DNA of 64,000 nt from Streptomyces sp. Y2F8-2. GTDB taxonomy: Bacteria > Actinomycetota > Actinomycetes > Streptomycetales > Streptomycetaceae. Below, piece by piece: positions 25,925-34,591 of the stretch. The stretch's first letter is position 1; each line of letters starts with the position of its first letter. Location: positions 124,001 through 188,000 of the forward strand of contig NZ_BNGS01000004.1 in NCBI RefSeq assembly GCF_014905555.1. Direction: 5' to 3'. Both the position numbers and the translations under genes were made by a program. A model generated the notes under the pieces. It saw only the letters and a list, made by a program, of their open reading frames with translations. It had not been told where the DNA came from and searched no databases.

Positions 25925-28747
25925 TCACAGTCGATGGGCACCGGGGTCCCCCGAATCCTGCGGCCGGCCCTCCGTGCCGGCCGGCCCGTCCGGATCGGAC
26001 ATCCGGGCCCGCTTCAGCCCCTGCTGAATGGCGATCATCGCGCGCGCCGACGCTTCCGGGGAGACGACGCCGTTGTCCTCTTCTCCCTCGGGCCGGCCCT
26101 GGGTTTGTGCTGCCTCCCTGCGCAACTGCTGCGCGAGGCTGGCTCCCCGGGTCCGCTGCGGCAGCACCGGGGGCGTCGTCAGCGGGCGCGCCGCATCGGG
26201 TGCGGACGCCTGCCCGGCGGGCGCGGTGCGCCCCGCGCCGGGCTCGCGTCCGGGCGGGGGCCCGGCTTGCGGCCGGTGCTGTCCCGATGGTGGCCCGGCT
26301 TGGGGCCGGTGCTGTCCCGGCGGGGGTCCGGCCTGCGACCGGTGCTGCTCCGGCGGTGGCCCGGCCTGCGGCCGGCCGTACCCGGCCGACTGCCCGGAGT
26401 ACTGGACCGGCTGCCCCGGGTACTCGGCCGACGGCCCGGTGTACTCGGCGGACGGCCCGGTGTACTCGGCGGACGAGCCCGCGTACTCGGCCGACGGCCC
26501 CGCGTACCCGGGCCCGGACTCATAGGTCGCCCCCCGTGGGGCCGGGGCCGTCTGCTGGGGCGTGGCCCACCGGTCCGGCTCGGAAGGGGGTACCGGGTGT
26601 TCCGACACGGGCGGCAACAGACCTGCACCTCCGTACTCGGGAAAGCCGCTGTGGTCCGCGATGCGGGAGTGCGTGAGGACGTCCGCTCCCACGACCGCCG
26701 GCGCCGTCACGCTCCCGGTGGCTCCCACGGCTGCGCCCGCGAGCGCCCTGTCCTCGGCCCGGGGCTCGCTCTGGAGCACGTTGCCGGCCGCCGCGGCCGC
26801 CGACCTGAGCTGGTCGAGGACCGGCGACTGAAGATCCTCCAGCAGCTCCGAGGGCAGCAGGACGACGACGAGCGTGCCGCCGTAGACGGACTCGCGCAGC
26901 TCCACCTTGATCTTGTGCCGCTCGGCGAGCCGGGCGACCACGAAGTGGCCGAGACGCGGGTCCTCGCCCAGGGACGTCATGTCCAGCTTGGGCGGATGGG
27001 CGAGCAACTCGTTGGCGTACGCCATCTTGTCGGGCGGCATGCCGAGTCCGTGGTCCTCGACGTGGATGGCCAGCCCCTTGGCCACCTTGGTGGCACTCAC
27101 GAACACCTGGGTGTCCGGCGGCGAGAAGCTCGTGCCGTTCTCGATCAGTTCGGCGAGCAGGTGCGTGACGTCCGCGACGGCCCGGCCCGCGAGGGCGACA
27201 CGCCGCTCCGCGGGCAGGTTCTTCACCTTCACGCGCGTGTACTGCTCGGTCTCCGCGACCGCACTGCGCATCACGTCGGTGATAGAGACCGGCGCGGTCA
27301 ACCGGCGGCTCGGCGGGGAACCGCTGAGGATCACCAGGTTCTCCGCATGCCGTCGCACGCGGGTCGCGAGGTGGTCGACCTTGAAGATGTCCTTCAGCAG
27401 GTCGGAGTCCTCGTGCTTGCGCTCCAGGTCGTCGAGGAGCGAGATCAGACGGTGGATCAGGATCTGGGTGCGCCGGATGAGCTGTGCGAAGACCTTCTCG
27501 GTGCCCTCGCGGCCCCTCGACTGACTCATCGCGGTGTCCGCGGCGACCCGGCCCAGCCGGTCGATGGCCCCGGCCAGCCGCTCCAGCTCGTCGCCGGTCT
27601 GGCGATCCTGCGGGCCGAGGACGGCGGGGTCCACGTGCTCGCCCCGCTCGATGCGGGCCAGCAACTGGGGCAGTGCACGGGACAGTTCCTCGGCCCGTGC
27701 CTCGAGTTCGGACACCCGGCCGAGTGTCGCGCGGCGGGCGCGGAGCGCCAGCATCGCGCCGCCGGCCAGTGCGGCCAGGGTGGCGGCGGTGCCCACGAGC
27801 ATGCCCAGCAGCAGCTCGTCGGCCCGGTCCGAGGCGTCGTCCGCCAGCCCCCGCACGGAGTCCGCGCCCAGTGACTGCAGATCGCCCAGGACACCGCCGG
27901 CGGTGTCCGGCCATGTCGAGGCCTTCGAAGGCAGCGTCGTGCCCTGGGCGGACGCCACGGAGTCGCCGAGCGTGCCCAGCGTCGTCCACTGCGCGCCGTC
28001 GGTGATCTGCGCATAGCCGGCGGCTGCCCCGGCGGGCAGGTCACGGGCGGTCAGGCCCGCGCTGAACTCCCGCTGGAGCGCGAGGTACTCCGCGAACTGG
28101 GCCCGGGTCGTCGCCGGTATGCGCCCGGAGGGCAGGACACCGGACAGCAGGGCGTCCTGGCGGGAGAGCATCTCCGTGATCTGCACCAGGGAGGCCGTGG
28201 CCGTGCCGCCCGGCGCGAGGGACCCGTTGTCGCTGCGGACGGCAGCGGTCACCAGGGACACGCCCTGGGAGATGCTGTCGGTGAAGTACTGGAAGGCGTC
28301 GCCGGGGGACAGGGTGCGGGCGTCGATCGCCTGGCGGCGGCCGGAGAGCGCGGCCAGCGCGTCGTCGAGCGACTTCGCCCGGCGCCGCAGCGTCGAGGTG
28401 TCCAGGCCGGAGGAGCCGCGGTAGGCGGTGACGGCGGCGTCGGTCCGCTTCCGGGCGGCCTCGAGGTCGCCGCGCGCGGCGCCGGTGCGGCTCGCCTGCC
28501 AGACGGCGGTCAGACGGCGCTCGTTCTGCAGGGCGGAGAGCACCGCCTGGGCAGGCCGGGCGGCCGACGTGTCGTGGTCCGCGTCGGCCTGCAACTGGAC
28601 GTGCTCGTCGACGAGACCGGCCGCCGTGTACCCCCACAGTCCGGTCAGGCAGACGGCGGGCACGACGAAGGGCAGGACGAACGAGAATCGGAGAGATCTG
28701 CGCGGGGCGGACCGATGACGCGTCCGCCGGTCGCGGGTGCCTGGCAT
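25925..28747 (-). CDS. cvnA: Conservon sensor kinase with nitrate/nitrite-sensing domain (CvnA)
   Basis: A 940-aa membrane histidine-kinase-like protein. A basic N-terminus leads into TM1 (about residues 20-45). An extracytoplasmic NIT sensor domain follows, then TM2 (LLLGMLVGTAATLAALAGG). The cytoplasmic part has a HAMP-like linker, a helical region with VDHLATRVRRHAENL, and an HATPase with ELIENGTSFSPP and HGLGMPP. The C-terminal 230 residues are low-complexity with two tandem repeat arrays. The ATG at 28747 has AGGA upstream, and an extension to 28876 lacks a site. It heads the four-gene conservon. Confidence 0.9.
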   Translation of the reverse strand: MPGTRDRRTRHRSAPRRSLRFSFVLPFVVPAVCLTGLWGYTAAGLVDEHVQLQADADHDTSAARPAQAVLSALQNERRLTAVWQASRTGAARGDLEAARKRTDAAVTAYRGSSGLDTSTLRRRAKSLDDALAALSGRRQAIDARTLSPGDAFQYFTDSISQGVSLVTAAVRSDNGSLAPGGTATASLVQITEMLSRQDALLSGVLPSGRIPATTRAQFAEYLALQREFSAGLTARDLPAGAAAGYAQITDGAQWTTLGTLGDSVASAQGTTLPSKASTWPDTAGGVLGDLQSLGADSVRGLADDASDRADELLLGMLVGTAATLAALAGGAMLALRARRATLGRVSELEARAEELSRALPQLLARIERGEHVDPAVLGPQDRQTGDELERLAGAIDRLGRVAADTAMSQSRGREGTEKVFAQLIRRTQILIHRLISLLDDLERKHEDSDLLKDIFKVDHLATRVRRHAENLVILSGSPPSRRLTAPVSITDVMRSAVAETEQYTRVKVKNLPAERRVALAGRAVADVTHLLAELIENGTSFSPPDTQVFVSATKVAKGLAIHVEDHGLGMPPDKMAYANELLAHPPKLDMTSLGEDPRLGHFVVARLAERHKIKVELRESVYGGTLVVVLLPSELLEDLQSPVLDQLRSAAAAAGNVLQSEPRAEDRALAGAAVGATGSVTAPAVVGADVLTHSRIADHSGFPEYGGAGLLPPVSEHPVPPSEPDRWATPQQTAPAPRGATYESGPGYAGPSAEYAGSSAEYTGPSAEYTGPSAEYPGQPVQYSGQSAGYGRPQAGPPPEQHRSQAGPPPGQHRPQAGPPSGQHRPQAGPPPGREPGAGRTAPAGQASAPDAARPLTTPPVLPQRTRGASLAQQLRREAAQTQGRPEGEEDNGVVSPEASARAMIAIQQGLKRARMSDPDGPAGTEGRPQDSGDPGAHRL
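26237..26368 (-). repeat. Four 33-bp coding repeats (QAGPPPGQHRP) in CvnA tail
   Basis: Four in-frame 11-residue units run from 26368 down to 26237. They read QAGPPPEQHRS, QAGPPPGQHRP, QAGPPSGQHRP and QAGPPPGREPG. The units are near-identical at DNA level, so the copy number is likely to vary between strains. Confidence 0.85.
26381..26506 (-). repeat. Six 21-bp coding repeats (YxGPSAE) in CvnA tail
   Basis: Six in-frame 7-residue units run from 26506 down to 26381. They read YAGPSAE, YAGSSAE, YTGPSAE, YTGPSAE, YPGQPVQ and YSGQSAG. Regular Tyr and Pro spacing suggests an extended, unstructured tail. The array abuts the QAGPPP array. Confidence 0.85.
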
Positions 28748-28986
28748 CTGATTCCTCGTACGGCAGCGAAGCACTGGTTCGGTTGGGACGGTGCGAGTGC
28801 CGGAATGTGCCCGGCGCGGCGACTTGACCTCACCGTCATCGGAGTCGGCGATCAGGCTGAACCGTATCAGGATCATGGCGCAGCGTCAGCTTCCGCTTAG
28901 GGCAACTAACCGCTTCCATACGTGAGTTGCCAGGTGCGTCCACGGAATTGGCTGCTGTCACCGTCGGGGCGGACGTGGGGGACATA

Positions 28987-30171
28987 TCACAGCAGAGCCA
29001 GAAGTTTAGGGGTGTAGAGGGCGCCCGCCGTCTCGATTCCGGCCACCATGTCGAAATAGATCGCGGTCAGTTCCGCATCCGTCTGTACGGCGCGCAGCAG
29101 GGACAGCCGCTGTTCGTGCGGTGTGAGTTGGGCCACCCCGAGAGTGGACTCGTAGCCCGGGGTGAGTACTTCGTCCCGTTCCTTGGCGAAATCCCGCAGA
29201 GCGGCGTCGAGTCCGGCCGGGTCGCCGCCGAGCCGGCCCACCAGCCAGCGGGCCAGGGCATCGGCCTGGAAGAAGGCGTCGCTGATCCCGCGCGCGGTGA
29301 TGGAGTCCTTGTGGTGCCCCGCATCGCCCACCAGGACCCATCCGGGCCCGGCGGCCTGCCGGAAGAAGTTCCGCTGGTCACCGGTGCCGCGCAGCCGCTC
29401 CAGAGGCTCCTTGTCCGCGAGCCGCTCGTACAGGCCGGGCGCGGTGGTGCGGATCTGTTCCAGGTAGGCCCGCCGGGCGTCGGTGCGGACCTCCTCGAAG
29501 CGCGACTGCGGGAAGTAGGCGAGGACCAGCGTCGCCGCGTCGTTGGTGGCCACGGCCGCGACCCAGCTGCCCGGGCTCTCGTACAGCTCCAGGGTGGCCG
29601 GGACGTCCGCCCAGTACGTGTAGTAGGCGCAGGTCAGCCGGGGATCCTCCACTGTGTACGGCGCCTGCGCGAGCCGGGCTACGGTGGAACGCATGCCGTC
29701 CGCGCCGATCACGAGCTGCGCGCGTTCGGTGAAGGAGTGTTCCCCGGACATCCCTTCCACCCCCACGACCCGCCCGCTGGAGTCGCGCAGCAGTCCGGTC
29801 ACCCGGCAGTGGTGGCGCACCTCGACGCCCGCCGCGGCCGCCGCCTCCACCAGGAGGGCGTCCAGGACGTGGCGGCGCGGCGCGAACGCCGCCCGCTGCC
29901 CTTCCACGCCCCGGGCGCACCCTTCGAGGCGGATGTCGGCGACCTCGTAGACCACGCGGTCCAGGGGCGGGCACCCCGAGGCGCGCAGCGAGTCCAGCAG
30001 CCCCCAGCGGGCGAGCGCCGCCACCCCGGGCTGATGGATGAGATGGGTTGAGAGGGTGTCCGTGCCGGAGGACGCCTTGTCGAGCAGGAGTACCCGGTAC
30101 CCCGCGCGGGCGAGCAGCATGGCGGTGGGCGCACCGGCGCAGCGGGCGCCTACCACGATGGCGTCGTACAT
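28987..30171 (-). CDS. FAD-dependent oxidoreductase of the putative KS-ACP biosynthetic cluster
   Basis: A 394-aa flavoprotein of the PHBH/geranylgeranyl-reductase-like group. The FAD fold is DAIVVGARCAGAPTAMLLAR, the second nucleotide motif is LVIGADGMRSTVA and the conserved GWVLVGDAGHHKDS is near the C-terminal third. The ATG at 30171 follows a GAGG and begins directly with the Rossmann fold. It lies 67 bp behind the adenylation gene, in the same direction. Likely role: hydroxylation or oxidation of a carrier-bound or released product. A halogenase is less likely because no WxWxIP motif is seen. Confidence 0.85.
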   Translation of the reverse strand: MYDAIVVGARCAGAPTAMLLARAGYRVLLLDKASSGTDTLSTHLIHQPGVAALARWGLLDSLRASGCPPLDRVVYEVADIRLEGCARGVEGQRAAFAPRRHVLDALLVEAAAAAGVEVRHHCRVTGLLRDSSGRVVGVEGMSGEHSFTERAQLVIGADGMRSTVARLAQAPYTVEDPRLTCAYYTYWADVPATLELYESPGSWVAAVATNDAATLVLAYFPQSRFEEVRTDARRAYLEQIRTTAPGLYERLADKEPLERLRGTGDQRNFFRQAAGPGWVLVGDAGHHKDSITARGISDAFFQADALARWLVGRLGGDPAGLDAALRDFAKERDEVLTPGYESTLGVAQLTPHEQRLSLLRAVQTDAELTAIYFDMVAGIETAGALYTPKLLALL

Positions 30172-30238
30172 GTGGGTTGCCTCACAACAGACGTCGGGGG
30201 AGGGGGTGGTGTGGTGCCGTGACCCGGACGGGCGTCGT

Positions 30239-31777
30239 TCAGCGGGAGCGTCCGAGGTCGTCGAGCAGGGCCCGCCGGTCGATCTTGCCATTGGCGTTCA
30301 GCGGCAGTTGATCGAGGACGGCGATCCGGCGGGGCAGCATGTACGGCGGCAACCGCTCGGCCAGCGCGGCGAACAGCCCGTCGGACGTGCAGCCGTCGCC
30401 GCTCACCGCGGCATGCAGCTCCGGCTCGCCGTCGGGCGCGGCCACCGCCAGGACGACCGCGTCCCGTACCCGCGGCTGCTGCCGCACCATGGCCTCGATC
30501 TCCCCGAGTTCGATCCGGTGCCCGCGGATCTTCACCTGGTGGTCGGTGCGTCCGAGGTGGACCAGGTGCCCGTCGCGCATGGCGACCCGGTCCCCGGTGC
30601 GGTACCAGTGCCGGTCGGTGAGCGGCCCGTCGCCGCCGGGCCGTCCGTCCGGGTCCAGGAAGCGCCCGGCGTTGTTCGCCGGGTCGAGGTAGCCGGGGAA
30701 CCGCAACGGCCCGCGCACGCACAGCTCTCCGCTGTCCGCGGGCCGGCCGTCCTCGTCGATCAGCAGCAGGTCGAGGACCGGATACCCGGCGCCGATCGGA
30801 GCGGTGCCGTTCGGGGTGTCGGGCCACTTCGCCGGGTCGTCCGGGAACCGGTACGCCGTGCAGGAGATGGTGAGTTCGGTCGGCCCGTACAACACCTCCA
30901 GACGGCTGCCGGGCGCGGCGGCCCGCCACTGACGGGCCGCGTCCAGGGTGAGCGGTTCGCCGCCGAAGACGCTCCACCGCAGGGTGGGCATGCTGCCGGG
31001 TTTCAGGGTGCCGAGGCGGGAGGCGAAGGAGATCAGCGACGGCACCGAGAACCAGTGGGTGAGGCGCAGTGAGTTGACGGTCTTCACCGGGGACAGCAGC
31101 TGGCTGCGGCGCGGTACCACGAGGGTGCCGCCGCCCGCCCACGCGACGAACAGATCGTGCACGGAGCCGTCGAAGGTCAGCTCGAAGGACTGTGACAGCC
31201 GGCTGCCGGGTGCGATGTCGTACCGCGGCGCGACCTGGGCGAGATAGGCCGCGATGTTGCGGTGCGGGATCGGTACGCCCTTGGGGGTGCCGGTCGACCC
31301 GGACGTGAAGATGATGTACGCGATGTCGTCGGGTCCGGTTGCGGGATACGGCAGTTCGGGCGCGGGCCCCTTCGACAGGGCCGCCAGCTCGTCGGGCCCC
31401 ACGGTGAGGACGGGCACCCCCTGGTCGGTGCCCGCCCCGGCGGTGTCGGCCAGCACGACCTCCACCTCGGCGGCCTTCACGATCTCGGCCGTGCGGGCCG
31501 AGGGGTGCTCGGGGTTGAGGGGGACGACGGTCGCGCCGGCCCGCAGGATCGCGAGATACCCGGCGTACGCGGTCACCGTACGGCTCGCCAGCAGGCCCAC
31601 GCGGCGCGGCGGGGTGCCGCCCGCCGTGAGGACCAGCCGGGCGGCCAGCCGCTCCGCCAGGTCGCGCAGGTGCGCATAGGTGAGCCGGTCCTCGTCCACC
31701 TCCAACGCGACGGCGTCCTCGCCGTAGGCGTCGGCGGAGTGGGCGAACCAGGCGTACGCGGTCTCCGGGTGGCTCAT
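30239..31777 (-). CDS. Stand-alone amino acid adenylation enzyme
   Basis: A 512-aa NRPS-type adenylation protein without its own carrier domain. The cores are IIFTSGSTGTPKG (A3, about 155-167), FELTFDGSVHDLF (A4, 198-210) with the Asp that usually binds an alpha-amino group, YGPTELT (A5), YRTGDR (A7), GRTDHQVKIRGHRIELGEIE (A8) and NANGKIDRRAL (A10, with the catalytic Lys). Its ATG overlaps the stop of the KS-ACP gene (ATGA), so the two are made together. It most likely loads an amino acid onto the neighbouring ACP. The specificity code is not recognised. Confidence 0.9.
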   Translation of the reverse strand: MSHPETAYAWFAHSADAYGEDAVALEVDEDRLTYAHLRDLAERLAARLVLTAGGTPPRRVGLLASRTVTAYAGYLAILRAGATVVPLNPEHPSARTAEIVKAAEVEVVLADTAGAGTDQGVPVLTVGPDELAALSKGPAPELPYPATGPDDIAYIIFTSGSTGTPKGVPIPHRNIAAYLAQVAPRYDIAPGSRLSQSFELTFDGSVHDLFVAWAGGGTLVVPRRSQLLSPVKTVNSLRLTHWFSVPSLISFASRLGTLKPGSMPTLRWSVFGGEPLTLDAARQWRAAAPGSRLEVLYGPTELTISCTAYRFPDDPAKWPDTPNGTAPIGAGYPVLDLLLIDEDGRPADSGELCVRGPLRFPGYLDPANNAGRFLDPDGRPGGDGPLTDRHWYRTGDRVAMRDGHLVHLGRTDHQVKIRGHRIELGEIEAMVRQQPRVRDAVVLAVAAPDGEPELHAAVSGDGCTSDGLFAALAERLPPYMLPRRIAVLDQLPLNANGKIDRRALLDDLGRSR

Positions 31778-33747
31778 CGGGCGGCCGCCTCCAGCTCGCG
31801 CGTCCACCGGCGCAGTTCACCCACGGTGCGCAGCCTGCCGAACTCCTCGGGGTCGACCTCCTGGCTGGACCGCTTGGTCAGCTCGACGATGATCCGCAGC
31901 TTGGCCAGGGAGTCGATGCCGATGTCGGTGAGTGTGGACGTGTCGTCGAAGCCGGTGCGGGCGTGCTCGCGCAGCACCCAGGACGCCAGGTCGCCGCCGT
32001 CGTCGTCGTGCTCCTCGCCGGGCCAGTACCGCTTGGTCTGCCACGGGTATGTGGGCAGCGGGACGAAGTGGCCCGGGTCGCCGAACACCGCCTCCCAGTC
32101 CACGTCCTCGCCCCTCCGGTAGCGCTCGGCGACCGCCGACAGCGGTCTGCCGCCCAGCCCCGGGGAGCCGGTCAGCGCGGCCACCAGCTCCTCGTGGCTC
32201 GCCCCGACGACCGCGAGCCGGTGCTCGTGATGCTGTCGACGGGTGGCCGCGCTGTAGCAGATGTCCCGCACGGAGTACGCGGCCCCCGCTCCGCCGGGGG
32301 AGAGGTGGTCGGCGTACGACCGGGCGAGTGCCGCCAGGGCGGCGGAGCTGCGTGCGGAGAGCACCAGGACGTACGGCGTGGGGCGTGCGGCGCCTGTGGG
32401 CGCCGGGCCTCGCGTGGTGCGGGGCGCGGCGGGTGCTTCGTCGGGGGCGGGGCTGCGGATCACCACGTGGGCGTTGAGTGCCGAGGAGCCCTGCCCGGAG
32501 ACGCCGGCGACGGCCGGCCGGCCCCTCTCGGGAAGGTCGACGAGCCCGGTCGGCACCACCAGGGGCAGCTCGTCCCAGGCCACCTCGGGGTTCGGCTTCG
32601 ACAGGTGCAGGCTGGCGGGCACCTGCCCGTGTTCCAGGCAGAGCACCGCCTTGATCAGCCCGGCCAGGCCGCCGGCGGCCTCCGCATGCCCGATGTTCGT
32701 CTTGACCGAGCCGACGAGCAGCGGCCGGTCGGCCGGGCGCCCCTCGCCCAGGACCCGGCCCAGCGCGGTCAGTTCCAGGGGGTCGAACGAGGGCGAGCCG
32801 GAGCCGTGCGCCTCGACGTAGTCGACGTCCGCGGGGTCGATCCCGGCGTCCTCGTACGCCCAGCGCAGCACGTCGATCTGGCCCTGGAGCGAGGGGTTGA
32901 GCACCGAGTCGCTGGTGCGCCCGTCGTTGCCGACGGCGCTGCCCTGGATGACGGCGCGGATGCGGTCGCCGTCGGCCACGGCGTCCGCAAGGCGCTTGAG
33001 GACGACGACCGCCACGGCGTCGCTCGGCGCGTGGCCGTCGGCGCTCGCGTCACCGAACTTGCTGCGCCCGTCGGCGGCCATGGCGCCGGCCTGCGTCATC
33101 ACCAGGCCCTCGTCCGGGCGGAGTTTGAGGTTCACACCCGCGGCCAGGGCCAGAGGGGTCTCCCGGGCGCGCAGGCTCTGCACGGCCTGGTGGACGGCGA
33201 CCAGGGAGGAGGAGCAAGCGGTGTCCACGACGACACTGGGCCCGCGGAAGTCGAAGGTGTGGGAGACCCTGGCGGGCAGCAGTGACCGGAAGTTGTTCAA
33301 CTGCGAGGCCGTGGCGCCGTCCGGGCCCTGGCGCAGCGCCGACTCCAGGTAGTCCGCACGGGCGTTGCCCACGAACACACCGGTCCGGCTGCCTGCCAGC
33401 AGGTCGGGCCGCTGCCCCGCGTCCTCCAGCGCCTCCCAGGCGGTCATCAGCAACAGCCGCTGCTGCGGGTCGAGTTCCACTGCTTCCGTGGCGGACATCC
33501 CGAAGAACTCGGCGTCGAAGTGGGCGATGCCGTCCACGTAGCCGGCGCGGCGGCTGGCTATGCGGCCGGGTCCGGGGACGGCGGAGTGGAGGGCGTCCAC
33601 GTCATAACGTTCTGGAGGGGTCTCACTGGTGGCGTCCGTACCGTCCCTCAGGAGGGCCCAGAGCTCGTCGGCTCCCGATGCGCCGGGAAGCCGGCAGGCC
33701 ACGCCGATCACCGCCACCGCCCGGGCGTCCGCGTCCGACCTGTTCAT
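31774..33747 (-). CDS. AT-less polyketide synthase: ketosynthase plus ACP with remnant AT linkers
   Basis: A 657-aa type I PKS-like protein. The KS domain (about 10-435) has catalytic Cys178 in DTACSSSL, His314 in EAHGSGS and His354 in NIGHAEAAGG. Residues 455-515 match the KS-AT linker and 540-577 match the post-AT linker ending PLPTYPWQTKRYW, but the acyltransferase of about 300 residues expected between them, with its GHSxG motif, is absent. An ACP follows with DIGIDSLAKL (phosphopantetheine Ser613). The ATG at 33747 has AAGGAG, and a longer form from 33882 lacks homology. It is coupled to the adenylation gene. Confidence 0.9.
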   Translation of the reverse strand: MNRSDADARAVAVIGVACRLPGASGADELWALLRDGTDATSETPPERYDVDALHSAVPGPGRIASRRAGYVDGIAHFDAEFFGMSATEAVELDPQQRLLLMTAWEALEDAGQRPDLLAGSRTGVFVGNARADYLESALRQGPDGATASQLNNFRSLLPARVSHTFDFRGPSVVVDTACSSSLVAVHQAVQSLRARETPLALAAGVNLKLRPDEGLVMTQAGAMAADGRSKFGDASADGHAPSDAVAVVVLKRLADAVADGDRIRAVIQGSAVGNDGRTSDSVLNPSLQGQIDVLRWAYEDAGIDPADVDYVEAHGSGSPSFDPLELTALGRVLGEGRPADRPLLVGSVKTNIGHAEAAGGLAGLIKAVLCLEHGQVPASLHLSKPNPEVAWDELPLVVPTGLVDLPERGRPAVAGVSGQGSSALNAHVVIRSPAPDEAPAAPRTTRGPAPTGAARPTPYVLVLSARSSAALAALARSYADHLSPGGAGAAYSVRDICYSAATRRQHHEHRLAVVGASHEELVAALTGSPGLGGRPLSAVAERYRRGEDVDWEAVFGDPGHFVPLPTYPWQTKRYWPGEEHDDDGGDLASWVLREHARTGFDDTSTLTDIGIDSLAKLRIIVELTKRSSQEVDPEEFGRLRTVGELRRWTRELEAAAR

Positions 33748-34591
33748 GAGGTTACTCCTTCGATGTTCGCCACTGTCCGTAGGAGATGGCGCAGTTGACC
33801 TTGCCGCACGGCCTTCTGGTCGCTGACGCGGCATCACGGCATTACCTAGGCGGCGCGGTGGACGCAACATGGCGTCCGTCACGCCGCCCCACCGCCAGGC
33901 CCCCGTCTCCGGGCGGAAGGGACGGTCCGCTCAGGAGTCCGGTACGCCGTCGTACCGGGCTCGTCCGTCGGACAGCAGAGCTTCTCGAGCAGGTTGGCGC
34001 CCCCTGGGGCCTGTCGTCGGACAGACCCTCACCGGGGCGGGACAGCGGGATGTCAGGAACGGCATGGATCTTGGCGGGAAACCGCGCATGGCGCCCTGGC
34101 CGAAACGGCGCTGTCGCTCTCTTTGGTGACGGGCGGTCCGCAGCTCGAACCGTTCTTGCCCCACGCTGCCGTGCCCTCTCTCGCAGGTGCATCGCACGAA
34201 CCCATTACACACGGGCCGCACCAGCGGCGACATGTCCCGTCCGTCACAGCCCACGGGAATCCGAACCAAAGTTCGATCATCGCGTGGAAGTTCGGATGAA
34301 ATGCGCCGACGTCGAAAACCAGCCCGCCGCACGATTGTCGTACGCCGGATCGTTTCCGCTCGATGGACGCTCAAGGAATGGCGGGAAGTTATCGTCGCAG
34401 GTTGAAACCTGGAAATATTTGGACAGAATCCCGGTTTGGGCATCTGTGTGCCCCCGCGCGGGCGCGGTGGTCGCGGCGGCGGTCCGATCAAGTCCCGTGG
34501 GTCCGCGAAGCGTTGTGCGTGAGTCAAGTGACACGGAAATCAGCGGGTGGGGCGATCCGCGGAAGCCGGGATTCTGCTTTCATCTGATCCC
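33748..34591. other. 844-bp intergenic region between divergent genes
   Basis: No gene is supported: the short frames lack homology, start sites and codon bias. Base composition drops visibly in the right half (34250-34450). An inverted repeat ATCCGAAC (34259-34266) and GTTCGGAT (34290-34297), spaced by 23 bp, is the clearest structure. The region must contain the promoter of the KS-ACP cluster and that of the GAF-domain gene. Confidence 0.5.
34259..34297. promoter_or_regulatory. Inverted repeat ATCCGAAC-N23-GTTCGGAT
   Basis: Two perfect 8-bp arms lie with centres about three helical turns apart, in the lower-GC part of the intergenic region between the KS-ACP cluster and the GAF gene. It may be a pair of half-sites for a regulator, or the base of a weak hairpin. 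The function is not known. Confidence 0.35.

Noticed and set aside
25910..27874. 654-codon frame antisense to the conservon kinase
   Set aside because: Low-complexity shadow produced by the GC-rich repeats; the kinase reading is clear.
28987..30171. FAD oxidoreductase as a tryptophan-type halogenase
   Set aside because: The halogenase WxWxIP motif and catalytic Lys context are not visible; the PHBH/GGR-like pattern fits better.
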